Assembly: GCA_946549475.1 (NCBI GenBank)
Contig: CAMNQO010000048.1
Span: forward strand, 1 to 10,351
DNA length: 10,351 nucleotides
Reading direction: 5' to 3'
Source: an uncultured Bacteroidales bacterium
GTDB taxonomy: Bacteria; Bacteroidota; Bacteroidia; Bacteroidales; UBA932
Below are positions 1 to 6,306 of this stretch, piece after piece. The position numbers were made by a program, and so were the translations under genes. The notes beneath the pieces are model-generated. The model ran no database searches. It had not been told where the DNA came from and saw nothing but the letters and a program-made list of their open reading frames with translations. How positions within the stretch are numbered: the stretch's first letter is position 1; each line of letters opens with the position of its first letter.

Positions 1-558
1 GCCGTCGGCGCCGTCGCAGCGGGCCGCAGGGTGCTCAACCTCTTCTGCTATACGGGCGGATTTTCCGTCTATGCCCTTGCCGCCGGGGCGGAGTGCGTCT
101 GCTCGGTCGATTCCTCCCGCCGGGCCGTGGATATGGTGGAGCGCAATGTCGCCCTGATGACTTCCGATTTTCCCGGCGTGCAGGAGCGTCATACGGCCCT
201 GTGTACCGATGCCATCGAATTTTTGAAAAATTGCCCGGAGGATGCCTGGGACCTGATGATTGTGGATCCGCCCGCCTTTGCCAAACACCGGGGCGTTCTG
301 TCCAATGCGCTGCGGGCTTATCAGCGTCTCAATGCCGCCGCCATTGCCAAGGTGGCGCCCGGCGGATTGATTTTCACCTTCAGTTGCTCGCAGGTCGTGG
401 ACAAGATTTCCTTCGCCGAGGCCGTGTTCAGCGCCGCCGCCCAGGTCGGACGCAGCGTCCGCATCCTGGACCGTTTCAACCAGCCGGCCGACCATCCCGT
501 GAGCATCTACCATCCCGAAGGGGAGTACCTCAAGGGCTTGTTGCTCTATGTGGAGTAA
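1..558 (+). CDS. Class I SAM-dependent rRNA methyltransferase, RlmI-like (5' end outside window)
   Basis: This is the C-terminal 185 codons of a protein whose start lies upstream of the window; the reading frame is open from base 1 and ends at TAA 556-558. The visible part is the Rossmann-type methyltransferase domain. A glycine-rich SAM-binding motif (NLFCYTGGFSVYA, bases 34-72) is followed by the acidic ribose-binding position (SVDSSRRAV) and motif IV, DPPAFAKHR, at bases 268-294. After these come an SCSQVVD segment, where RlmI-type enzymes have their conserved SCS, and the C-terminal HPEGEYLKGL signature. Family members are near 390 residues with an N-terminal PUA domain, so about half is missing here. 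RlmI of E. coli makes m5C1962 in 23S rRNA; the same target here is inferred, not shown. A GTG at 31 is inside the domain and is not a credible start. It ends 42 nt before hisG with no obvious terminator, so read-through into the his genes is possible. Confidence 0.88.
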   Translation, partial: AVGAVAAGRRVLNLFCYTGGFSVYALAAGAECVCSVDSSRRAVDMVERNVALMTSDFPGVQERHTALCTDAIEFLKNCPEDAWDLMIVDPPAFAKHRGVLSNALRAYQRLNAAAIAKVAPGGLIFTFSCSQVVDKISFAEAVFSAAAQVGRSVRILDRFNQPADHPVSIYHPEGEYLKGLLLYVE

Positions 559-600
559 TCCGCCTCGTTTATATGAACTGAAATCATAAAGGAACAAAAT

Positions 601-1452
601 ATGTTACGAATCGCTTTACAGGCCAAAGGCCGTTTGAACGAAGACAGTATGGCCCTCCTGCGGGAAATCGGCATCGATGTGGACGACTCCAAGCGGAAAT
701 TCCTCGCTCAAGCCGCCAATTTCCCCATCGAACTGCTCTTTATGCGGGACGACGACATCCCCCAGGTGGTCGCCGCCGGCACCGCTTCGCTCGGCATCGT
801 CGGCTACAACGAGGTCGTCGAGAAGGGGCTTCCCGTCGAGATTGTCAAGGAACTCGGTTTCAGCCAGTGTCGCATTTCCCTCGCCATTCCCAAGAACGAG
901 GCCTATGACGGCCCTGCCTGGTTCAACGGCAAGCGTATCGCGACTTCCTATCCGAACATCTTGAAGGATTATCTCGACAAGAACGGCATCAGTGCGGAAA
1001 TCGAGGTGATTATGGGCTCGGTGGAAATCGCCCCTGCGGCGGGTATCGCCGACGCCATCTTCGACATCGTCTCCTCCGGCGGCACCCTGGTGTCCAACGG
1101 TCTCAGGGAAGTGGAGAAAGTGCTTTTCTCCCAGGCCGTGCTTATCAGCAACGGGCGCCTTTCCGAAGAAGACCGGGCCGTGCTGGACGAAATCCTCTTC
1201 CGGATGGAATCCGAAAAAGTCAGCCGGGGCAAGAAGTATATTCTGATGAACCTGCCCAAGGCCTCGCTGGACGAGGCGATTAAAATCCTCCCTGCGATGC
1301 GGAGCCCGACCGTGATGCCCCTCGCGGCGGAAGGCTGGTGTTCCCTGCATTCGGTGGTGGACAGCAACGAACTGTGGGACAAGATCCGTCAACTCAAAGC
1401 CATCGGCGCCGAAGGCATCCTGGTGTTGAATGTAGATAAAATCATCCCTTAA
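601..1452 (+). CDS. hisG: ATP phosphoribosyltransferase, long form
   Basis: First enzyme of histidine biosynthesis: joins ATP and PRPP to give N1-(5-phosphoribosyl)-ATP in the cytoplasm. The 283-residue length is that of the long, self-regulated HisG class. Residues 1 to about 205 form the two-lobed catalytic domain, with the PRPP-binding loop at residues 155-168 (DIVSSGGTLVSNGL). Residues about 211-283 form the ACT-like C-terminal domain that binds histidine for feedback inhibition in this class. Consistent with this, no hisZ (needed by the short form) is present. The ATG at 601 follows an A-rich ribosome-binding region (AAAGGAACAAAAT, 588-600) and gives the expected N-terminus (LRIALQAKGRL). 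The stop TAA (1450-1452) shares its last base with the ATG of hisD. It is the first gene of the cluster; no histidine-rich leader ORF or attenuator is visible in the 42 nt upstream. Confidence 0.97.
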   Translation: MLRIALQAKGRLNEDSMALLREIGIDVDDSKRKFLAQAANFPIELLFMRDDDIPQVVAAGTASLGIVGYNEVVEKGLPVEIVKELGFSQCRISLAIPKNEAYDGPAWFNGKRIATSYPNILKDYLDKNGISAEIEVIMGSVEIAPAAGIADAIFDIVSSGGTLVSNGLREVEKVLFSQAVLISNGRLSEEDRAVLDEILFRMESEKVSRGKKYILMNLPKASLDEAIKILPAMRSPTVMPLAAEGWCSLHSVVDSNELWDKIRQLKAIGAEGILVLNVDKIIP

Positions 1453-2750
1453 TGGAAATCATCGTCAATCCCGACCGTTCCCGCTGGCCGGAACTCTGTC
1501 TGCGGCCCTCCAGTGACAATCCGCTCGTCCGCGAGCGGGTCGCAGCCATCATAGAACGGGTGCGTACCGACGGCGATGAGGCCCTCCGCGCCTTGTCTTT
1601 GGAAATCGACCGGCGCCCGCTGGAGACCATCGAGGTAACTCCGGCGGAGTTTGACGAGGCCGAAGCCCAAGTCAGCCGCCCTGTCAAGGATGCCGTCGCC
1701 CGGGCGATGGCCAATATTCTGGCCTTCCACAAAGCCCAGTTGCCCCGCGAAGTCTGTGTCGAAACGATGCCCGGCGTGAAATGCTGGCAGCGTCCCGTCC
1801 CCATCGGGCGGGTGGGACTGTATGTCCCCGGCGGCACGGCCCCCCTCTTTTCCACGGTGCTGATGCTGGCGCTTCCCGCCCGTCTGGCCGGCTGCAGGAC
1901 CATCGTCCTCTGCACCCCGGCCGGCAAGGATGGCAAGGTGGCGCCCGAAGTGCTTTTCTGCGCCCGCTCCTGCGGGGTCGATGCCGTATATAAAATAGGT
2001 GGCGCCCAGGCCGTGGCCGCGATGGCCTACGGTACGCAGACGGTCCCCAAGGTGGACAAGATTTTCGGCCCCGGCAACCAGTATGTCACGACGGCCAAGC
2101 AAATGCTTGGCGGCAAGGTGGTCTCCATCGATATGCCCGCCGGCCCTTCCGAGGTGATGGTGATGGCGGATGCGTCCGCCCGGCCCGCCTTCGTGGCCTC
2201 CGACCTGCTGTCCCAGGCCGAGCACGGCCCCGACAGCCAGGCGATGCTCGTGTGCGACAGCCTCTCCTTGGCACAGGCCGTCAAGGAAGAAGTCCTCAGC
2301 CAGGCCTCCCGCCTGGGCCGCGAGGATTTTATCGAAGCCTCCCTGTCCAAGAGCCGTTTCTTCGTCTTCGACAGCCGGGAGGAAATGATTGACCTGGCCA
2401 ACGCCTACGGGGCGGAGCACCTGATCATCTCGATGCGCGAGCCCTGGCAGGTCGCCGATCGCATCACCGCAGCCGGCAGCGTCTTCATCGGCAACTATTC
2501 CCCCGAAAGCGCGGGCGACTATGCATCCGGCACCAACCACACCCTGCCCACCTGCGGCTGGGCCGCTTCGTGCAGCGGAGTCAATATCGACAGTTTCATC
2601 CGCAAGATGACCTTGCAGGAACTTTCGTCCGAGGGGCTCGGCGCCCTGTCGGAGACCATCATCACGATGGCGCAGGCGGAAGGCTTGGAGGCCCACGCCA
2701 ATGCCGTGCGCGTGCGTCTGGCAGAAAACGAGGAGGAGGACGCGCAATGA
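1452..2750 (+). CDS. hisD: Histidinol dehydrogenase
   Basis: Zinc-dependent enzyme for the last two steps of the pathway: NAD+-dependent oxidation of L-histidinol through the aldehyde to L-histidine. The 432-residue protein carries the full family signature. The zinc ligands appear as Q255 and H258 (LLSQAEHGPDS), D356 (ESAGDYASGTNH) and H415 (GLEAHANAV); the catalytic pair is E322-H323 (AYGAEHLI). The nucleotide-binding region includes GPGNQYVTTAK near residues 207-216. These assignments are by alignment from memory to the E. coli enzyme. The start ATG overlaps the hisG stop by one base (TAATG), and the end overlaps hisC by four bases (ATGA), so translation is likely coupled in both directions. 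The C-terminal tail (NEEEDAQ) is coded by purine-rich DNA that doubles as a strong ribosome-binding site for hisC. The antisense strand holds an equally long open frame, judged a shadow. Confidence 0.97.
   Translation: MEIIVNPDRSRWPELCLRPSSDNPLVRERVAAIIERVRTDGDEALRALSLEIDRRPLETIEVTPAEFDEAEAQVSRPVKDAVARAMANILAFHKAQLPREVCVETMPGVKCWQRPVPIGRVGLYVPGGTAPLFSTVLMLALPARLAGCRTIVLCTPAGKDGKVAPEVLFCARSCGVDAVYKIGGAQAVAAMAYGTQTVPKVDKIFGPGNQYVTTAKQMLGGKVVSIDMPAGPSEVMVMADASARPAFVASDLLSQAEHGPDSQAMLVCDSLSLAQAVKEEVLSQASRLGREDFIEASLSKSRFFVFDSREEMIDLANAYGAEHLIISMREPWQVADRITAAGSVFIGNYSPESAGDYASGTNHTLPTCGWAASCSGVNIDSFIRKMTLQELSSEGLGALSETIITMAQAEGLEAHANAVRVRLAENEEEDAQ
2731..2740 (+). promoter_or_regulatory. Strong Shine-Dalgarno-like site for hisC inside the hisD 3' end
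   Basis: AGGAGGAGGA lies 6 nt before the hisC ATG at 2747 and fixes that start over upstream in-frame ATGs that fall inside hisD. It is nearly the perfect anti-16S complement. The other sites here are mostly A-rich with a shorter AAGG/AAAGG core. The same bases encode the acidic end of HisD, so the resemblance could partly be a by-product of glutamate codons. Confidence 0.55.
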
Positions 2751-3808
2751 ACTTGCAGGAAGTGGCGGCGCTCGTCCGCCCCAATATCGCCCGTCTCTGC
2801 CCCTATTCGACGGCCCGCGACGAGTACAAAGGTCCCCTCGGCGTCTTCCTCGATGCCAACGAAAGCCCCTATCCTACCGGCTTCAACCGCTATCCCGACC
2901 CGCACCAGAAGGCGTTGAAGGCCCGCCTTTCCGAAATCAAGGGCGTACCGGCTGAAAATATTTTCATCGGCAACGGCTCCGACGAAGCCATCGATATGGT
3001 ATTCCGGGTATTCTGCGAGCCGGGCCGGGACAATGTCGTCGCCATCGAGCCCTCTTACGGAATGTATGGCGTCTGTGCCGACATCAACGATGTGGAGGTC
3101 CGCAGCGTGGCGCTGGGCGCGGATTTTTCCCTTCCGGCGGAAGCCGTCCTGGCCGCCTGTGACGCGCATACGAAAGCCATTTTCCTCTGCTCGCCCAACA
3201 ATCCTTCGGGCAACGCCTTCCCCCGGGAACAGTTGATGGACATCGTCCGCCGGGCACGGACTATGGTCGTCGTGGACGAGGCTTATATCGATTTCTGCCA
3301 GGAGCGCTCCCTGCGCTTTGAGGTGGAAACCTGTCCCAACCTCATCGTTTACCAGACCCTCTCGAAGGCCTGGGGTATGGCGGGACTCCGCCTTGGTCTC
3401 GCTTTCGCCCATCCGTCGGTCATCGCCCGGATGTCGCAGGTGAAGTACCCTTATAACATCAGCGCCCTCACCCAGCAGACCGTGCTGGAAGCCCTCTCGC
3501 ATCCCATCGACGCCCAAGTGGCGGAAATCGTCTCCGAGCGTGCCCGCGTGGCCCGCGAGATGGCCTCCCTTCCCTGCGTCAAGCACATTTATCCCAGCCA
3601 GGCCAATTTCCTGCTGGTGAAAGTCAGCGATGCCGATGCACTCTACGGACACCTGATTGCCGACGGCGTCATCGTCCGCAACCGCAACAAAGTCAAGGGC
3701 TGCGCCGGCTGCCTGCGCATCACCATCGGCCTCAAGGCCGAAAACGACCGGATGCTCCAGTCCCTCCGGACTTTCCGCGAGGCGGGTGTCCTGCCCGACA
3801 TCGTTTGA
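2747..3808 (+). CDS. hisC: Histidinol-phosphate aminotransferase
   Basis: PLP-dependent class I/II aminotransferase that converts imidazole-acetol phosphate and glutamate to L-histidinol phosphate and 2-oxoglutarate. At 353 residues it is of normal length. Visible active-site features are DANESPY (37-43), GNGSDE (76-81), CSPNNPSG (148-155) with PLP-contacting N152, DEAY with D177 and Y180, the PLP-binding lysine K207 in TLSKAWG, R215 nearby, and the substrate-carboxylate arginine R324 in CLRITIG. The frame stays open 177 nt further upstream, but ATG 2747 is chosen because it overlaps the hisD stop (ATGA), has the strong AGGAGG site before it, and gives a typical N-terminus. It ends at TGA 3806-3808 and is followed by the only long gap in the cluster, so it may be the last gene of a hisGDC transcript. 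Side activity on other aromatic keto acids is known for some family members but cannot be judged here. Confidence 0.97.
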   Translation: MNLQEVAALVRPNIARLCPYSTARDEYKGPLGVFLDANESPYPTGFNRYPDPHQKALKARLSEIKGVPAENIFIGNGSDEAIDMVFRVFCEPGRDNVVAIEPSYGMYGVCADINDVEVRSVALGADFSLPAEAVLAACDAHTKAIFLCSPNNPSGNAFPREQLMDIVRRARTMVVVDEAYIDFCQERSLRFEVETCPNLIVYQTLSKAWGMAGLRLGLAFAHPSVIARMSQVKYPYNISALTQQTVLEALSHPIDAQVAEIVSERARVAREMASLPCVKHIYPSQANFLLVKVSDADALYGHLIADGVIVRNRNKVKGCAGCLRITIGLKAENDRMLQSLRTFREAGVLPDIV

Positions 3809-3872
3809 GAACGCTTCCAAGTCATCGTGTGCCATCCTCGCGGCGTGAAACGGATGATGCGTATCACGACCT

Positions 3873-3900
3873 TTCTGTAGCGTAGTATTACGGAATTTTT
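3873..3900 (+). terminator. Possible weak intrinsic terminator after hisC
   Basis: TTCTGTA (3873-3879) can pair with TACGGAA (3889-3895) as a 7-bp stem that includes one G-U pair, with a 9-nt loop, directly followed by five T (3896-3900). A smaller alternative stem, CGTA/TACG (3881-3884 with 3889-3892), overlaps it. The stem is AT-rich and probably weak, so it may only reduce read-through into hisB. It lies 64 nt after the hisC stop. Confidence 0.3.
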
Positions 3901-3902
3901 CA

Positions 3903-3910
3903 TATCTTTG
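3903..3910 (+). promoter_or_regulatory. Bacteroidota-type -7 promoter box upstream of hisB
   Basis: TATCTTTG matches the Bacteroidota -7 consensus TAnnTTTG exactly and sits in the only AT-rich patch of the window. Transcription would start near 3914, giving a leader of about 16 nt before ATG 3930 and almost none before ATG 3915. A convincing -33 TTTG at the usual spacing (about 19-20 nt upstream) is not seen; the nearest candidate, TTTCTG at 3872-3877, is about 25 nt away. The match is therefore good for one element only. Confidence 0.5.
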
Positions 3911-3929
3911 CAAGATGTGTTGTAAAAAT

Positions 3930-4997
3930 ATGAAAAAGGTCATCTTCATCGACCGGGACGGTACCATCCTTTGCGAACCTGCCGACGAACAGATCGACAG
4001 TTTCGACAAGATGTTCTTCGTCCCCGGCGCCATTTCCGCCCTGCGGAGCATCGCCGCCTTGGATTATGAACTGGTCCTGGCCTCCAACCAGGACGGGCTC
4101 GGTACGCCCGCATTTCCGGAAGAGACCTTCCATCCCGTCCACGACAAGATGCTCTCCATCCTTGCAGGAGAAGGCGTCCGTTTCGACGACCAACTCATCG
4201 ACCGGAGTTTCCCCGAGGACAACGCCCCCACGCGCAAGCCCCGGACCGGAATGTTCGGCCAATACCTCGGTGGCGGCTACGACCTTGCCGCCAGTTATGT
4301 CATCGGCGACCGGGATACGGACGCGCAGTTGGCCGCCAACCTCGGCTGCCGCTTCCTGCGCATTGACAGTTCTTCTGCCGTCAGCTGGCAGGCCGCCGCA
4401 GAGGAAGTCCGCCGCAGCGACCGGAGCGCCACCGTCGTCCGCAAGACCTCCGAAACCGATATCGAAATCCGCGTGGACCTCGACGGGAAAGGGGAGTCGG
4501 CCATCGACACCGGCCTGCATTTTTTCGACCATATGCTCGACCAGCTCGTCCATCACGGCGGCCTCTCCCTGGTCATCCGCTGCAAGGGAGACTTGCAGGT
4601 GGACGAGCACCATACGATGGAAGATGTAGGCATCGCCCTCGGAGATGCCCTGCTCAAGGCTCTGGGAAACAAGGCCGGTATCGCCCGCTACGGCTTCGTC
4701 CTGCCGATGGACGAGAGCGAGGCGCAGGTGCTGCTCGACCTGGGCGGCCGCTGCGATTTCGCCTGGGACGTGCCTTTCACCCGCGAATATATCGGCGACA
4801 CGCCGACGGAGATGTTCAAACACTTCTTCAAATCCCTCTCCGACGCCCTGCACTGCAACCTGCACATAAAGGCCCGCGGAGAGAACAACCACCACCTCAT
4901 CGAAGGGGTCTTCAAGGCTTTCGCCCGTACCCTGCGTCAGGCGGTGGCCCGCAATGTTTACTCCGGCGCCCTGCCCTCAAGCAAAGGAAGCCTATGA
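3930..4997 (+). CDS. hisB: Bifunctional histidinol-phosphatase / imidazoleglycerol-phosphate dehydratase
   Basis: Fusion of the hisN-type HAD phosphatase (residues 1 to about 165) and IGP dehydratase (about 167-355), carrying out the histidinol-phosphate phosphatase and IGP dehydration steps. The phosphatase shows DRDGT with nucleophile D8 and acid/base D10, SNQDGLGT (52-59), RKP (102-104) and VIGDRDTD (124-131). The dehydratase shows FFDHMLDQ (198-205), DEHHTMED (225-232), NNHHLIEG (319-326) and the C-terminal LPSSKG, which supply the histidine/glutamate metal sites. From ATG 3930 the length is 355, the same as E. coli HisB. An in-frame ATG at 3915 would add five residues (MCCKN) and lies nearly on the predicted transcription start, so it is less likely. 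Oddity: the loop before RKP (residues 91-101) has no Cys or His, whereas E. coli uses three Cys and one His there to hold zinc. The stop overlaps hisH by four bases. Confidence 0.96.
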   Translation: MKKVIFIDRDGTILCEPADEQIDSFDKMFFVPGAISALRSIAALDYELVLASNQDGLGTPAFPEETFHPVHDKMLSILAGEGVRFDDQLIDRSFPEDNAPTRKPRTGMFGQYLGGGYDLAASYVIGDRDTDAQLAANLGCRFLRIDSSSAVSWQAAAEEVRRSDRSATVVRKTSETDIEIRVDLDGKGESAIDTGLHFFDHMLDQLVHHGGLSLVIRCKGDLQVDEHHTMEDVGIALGDALLKALGNKAGIARYGFVLPMDESEAQVLLDLGGRCDFAWDVPFTREYIGDTPTEMFKHFFKSLSDALHCNLHIKARGENNHHLIEGVFKAFARTLRQAVARNVYSGALPSSKGSL

Positions 4998-5581
4998 TAG
5001 CAATCATCGATTATGGATGCGGCAATCTGCGTTCGGTGGAAAACGCCCTCGGACGCCTGGGCTGCGAATATCGGCTGACGGCCGACCCGGCGGTGTTCGC
5101 CGCAGCCGACAAAGTGCTTCTGCCCGGCGTGGGCAGCGCCAAAGCGGCGATGGACCGTCTGCGTGAACTCGGCCTCTGCGAGTCGATTCGCAGCCTCCGA
5201 CGGCCTGTGCTCGGTATCTGCGTCGGAATGCAGGTGATGTGCCGTGACAGCGAGGAAGGTCCGACGGACGGCCTGGACATCTTCGATGCCCACGTGCGCA
5301 AGTTCGACCCGTCGCCCGAGGCCAAGGTCCCCCATATGGGCTGGAACCGCCTGGGCAATCTGGACGGCAAACTCTTCAAAGGAATGAAAGGCGGAGAATA
5401 TGTGTATTTCGTCCATTCCTATTATGCCGGGCTCTGCCAGGACACCGTCGCGACCTGCCGTCACGGCGGGAAACTGTTCAGTGCGGCCCTGCGTTATGAG
5501 AATTTTTACGGCACCCAGTTCCATCCCGAGAAAAGCGGGGAAGTGGGGGAGACGGTGTTGAAAAATTTCCTGGCCTTATGA
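4994..5581 (+). CDS. hisH: Imidazole glycerol phosphate synthase, glutaminase subunit
   Basis: Class I glutamine amidotransferase that hydrolyses glutamine and passes ammonia through the HisF barrel. At 195 residues the length is normal. The catalytic triad is complete: nucleophile C76 in GICVGMQ, H177 and E179 in QFHPEKSG. Other family marks are the N-terminal DYGCGNLRSV, the oxyanion-region PGVGS (44-48) and PHMGWN (113-118). The ATG overlaps the hisB stop by four bases (ATGA) and is preceded by AAAGGAAG (4983-4990), so re-initiation after hisB is likely. The end overlaps the hisA start in the same ATGA manner. Its partner hisF is two genes downstream, with hisA between them, as in the enterobacterial order. 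Confidence 0.97.
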   Translation: MIAIIDYGCGNLRSVENALGRLGCEYRLTADPAVFAAADKVLLPGVGSAKAAMDRLRELGLCESIRSLRRPVLGICVGMQVMCRDSEEGPTDGLDIFDAHVRKFDPSPEAKVPHMGWNRLGNLDGKLFKGMKGGEYVYFVHSYYAGLCQDTVATCRHGGKLFSAALRYENFYGTQFHPEKSGEVGETVLKNFLAL

Positions 5582-6306
5582 TCGATATCATTCCCGCCAT
5601 CGACCTCATCGGCGGCAAGTGCGTCCGCCTGGTGAAGGGGGACTACGGCCAGACGAAGGTCTATGACGCCCGGCCACTGGATATGGCCCTGCGTTATGCC
5701 GACTGCGGCGTCCGGCGCATCCACATCGTGGACCTGGACGGCGCCAAATGCTCACGCCCCTGCAACCTGGCCGTCCTGGAAGAAATCGCTTCCCGCGTGC
5801 AGATAGAGGTGGAGTGGGGCGGCGGCATCTCTTCTTCTCAGGCCCTCTCTTCGGTGCTGGATGCCGGCGCGACCTGTGCCATCATCGGCAGCGTGGCCGC
5901 CCTCAGGCCCGCTCTCTTCAAAGAGTGGCTGCAAATCTACGGCGGCGCGAAAATGATTCTCGGAGCAGACATCAAGGAGGGTTTTATCGCCGTCAAGGGC
6001 TGGCAGGAAGGCACGCGGCAGACCGTGGAGGAACTGGTGGACCTGTTCCTGCCGGACGGGCTGACGCAGGTGGTCTGTACCGACATTTCCAAGGACGGAA
6101 TGCTCCAGGGACCGGCCACGACCCTTTATACGGCTTTGCAGCAGCGCTACCCCTCCGTGGACTTCACGGTCAGCGGCGGCATCTCCTCGATGGAGGATAT
6201 CAGGGCCCTGGATGCGCTCGGCCTGCGCCGGGTGATTGCCGGAAAGGCCATATACGAAAACAGAATTACGATGGAGGACATCCGCCAATGGTCGCAAAGA
6301 GGATAA
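5578..6306 (+). CDS. hisA: Phosphoribosylformimino-5-aminoimidazole carboxamide ribotide isomerase (ProFAR isomerase)
   Basis: (beta/alpha)8-barrel enzyme that performs the Amadori rearrangement of ProFAR to PRFAR, the substrate of HisF. The 242-residue protein starts with the typical IIPAIDLIGGKCVRL. By position, the residues matching the T. maritima enzyme are D9 (first half), D131 in GADIKEG and T168 just before D169 in CTDISKDGM. Phosphate-binding GGGIS (81-85) and SGGIS (199-203) lie at equivalent places of the two half-barrels, showing the internal duplication known for HisA and HisF. The ATG overlaps the hisH stop (ATGA) and the 3' end overlaps hisF by 19 nt. Some actinobacterial homologues (PriA) also serve tryptophan synthesis; nothing here suggests that. 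Confidence 0.97.
   Translation: MIDIIPAIDLIGGKCVRLVKGDYGQTKVYDARPLDMALRYADCGVRRIHIVDLDGAKCSRPCNLAVLEEIASRVQIEVEWGGGISSSQALSSVLDAGATCAIIGSVAALRPALFKEWLQIYGGAKMILGADIKEGFIAVKGWQEGTRQTVEELVDLFLPDGLTQVVCTDISKDGMLQGPATTLYTALQQRYPSVDFTVSGGISSMEDIRALDALGLRRVIAGKAIYENRITMEDIRQWSQRG

Noticed and set aside
568..590. AT-rich imperfect inverted repeat before hisG (TATGA/TCATA)
   Set aside because: Only five base pairs, no T-run, no match to a known attenuator or riboswitch; likely chance in a short AT-rich spacer.
2570..2746. Upstream in-frame extension of hisC giving 412 residues
   Set aside because: It lies inside hisD in another frame; the start at 2747 has the ATGA overlap, a strong ribosome-binding site and the expected length.
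1449..2747. 432-codon open frame on the - strand opposite hisD
   Set aside because: It mirrors hisD codon for codon; GC-rich third positions leave few stops on the opposite strand. The translation shows no recognisable domain.
3834..3857. CATCC/GGATG inverted repeat in the hisC-hisB gap
   Set aside because: A 5-bp stem with a 14-nt loop and no T-run is too weak to call a terminator or operator.
3915..3929. Earlier hisB start at ATG 3915 (adds MCCKN)
   Set aside because: It falls almost at the predicted transcription start and adds residues absent from the family; ATG 3930 gives the standard 355-residue length. Not fully excluded.
2519..4051. 510-codon open frame on the - strand across hisC and into hisB
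   Set aside because: A shadow of hisC and the start of hisB, spanning a gap with regulatory signals; no family resemblance and low-complexity composition typical of antisense frames.
5748..6287. Upstream in-frame extension of hisF giving a 431-residue protein
   Set aside because: The extra 180 residues are hisA read out of frame, Arg/Gly-rich and without domain resemblance; the HisF N-terminus at 6288 is clear.
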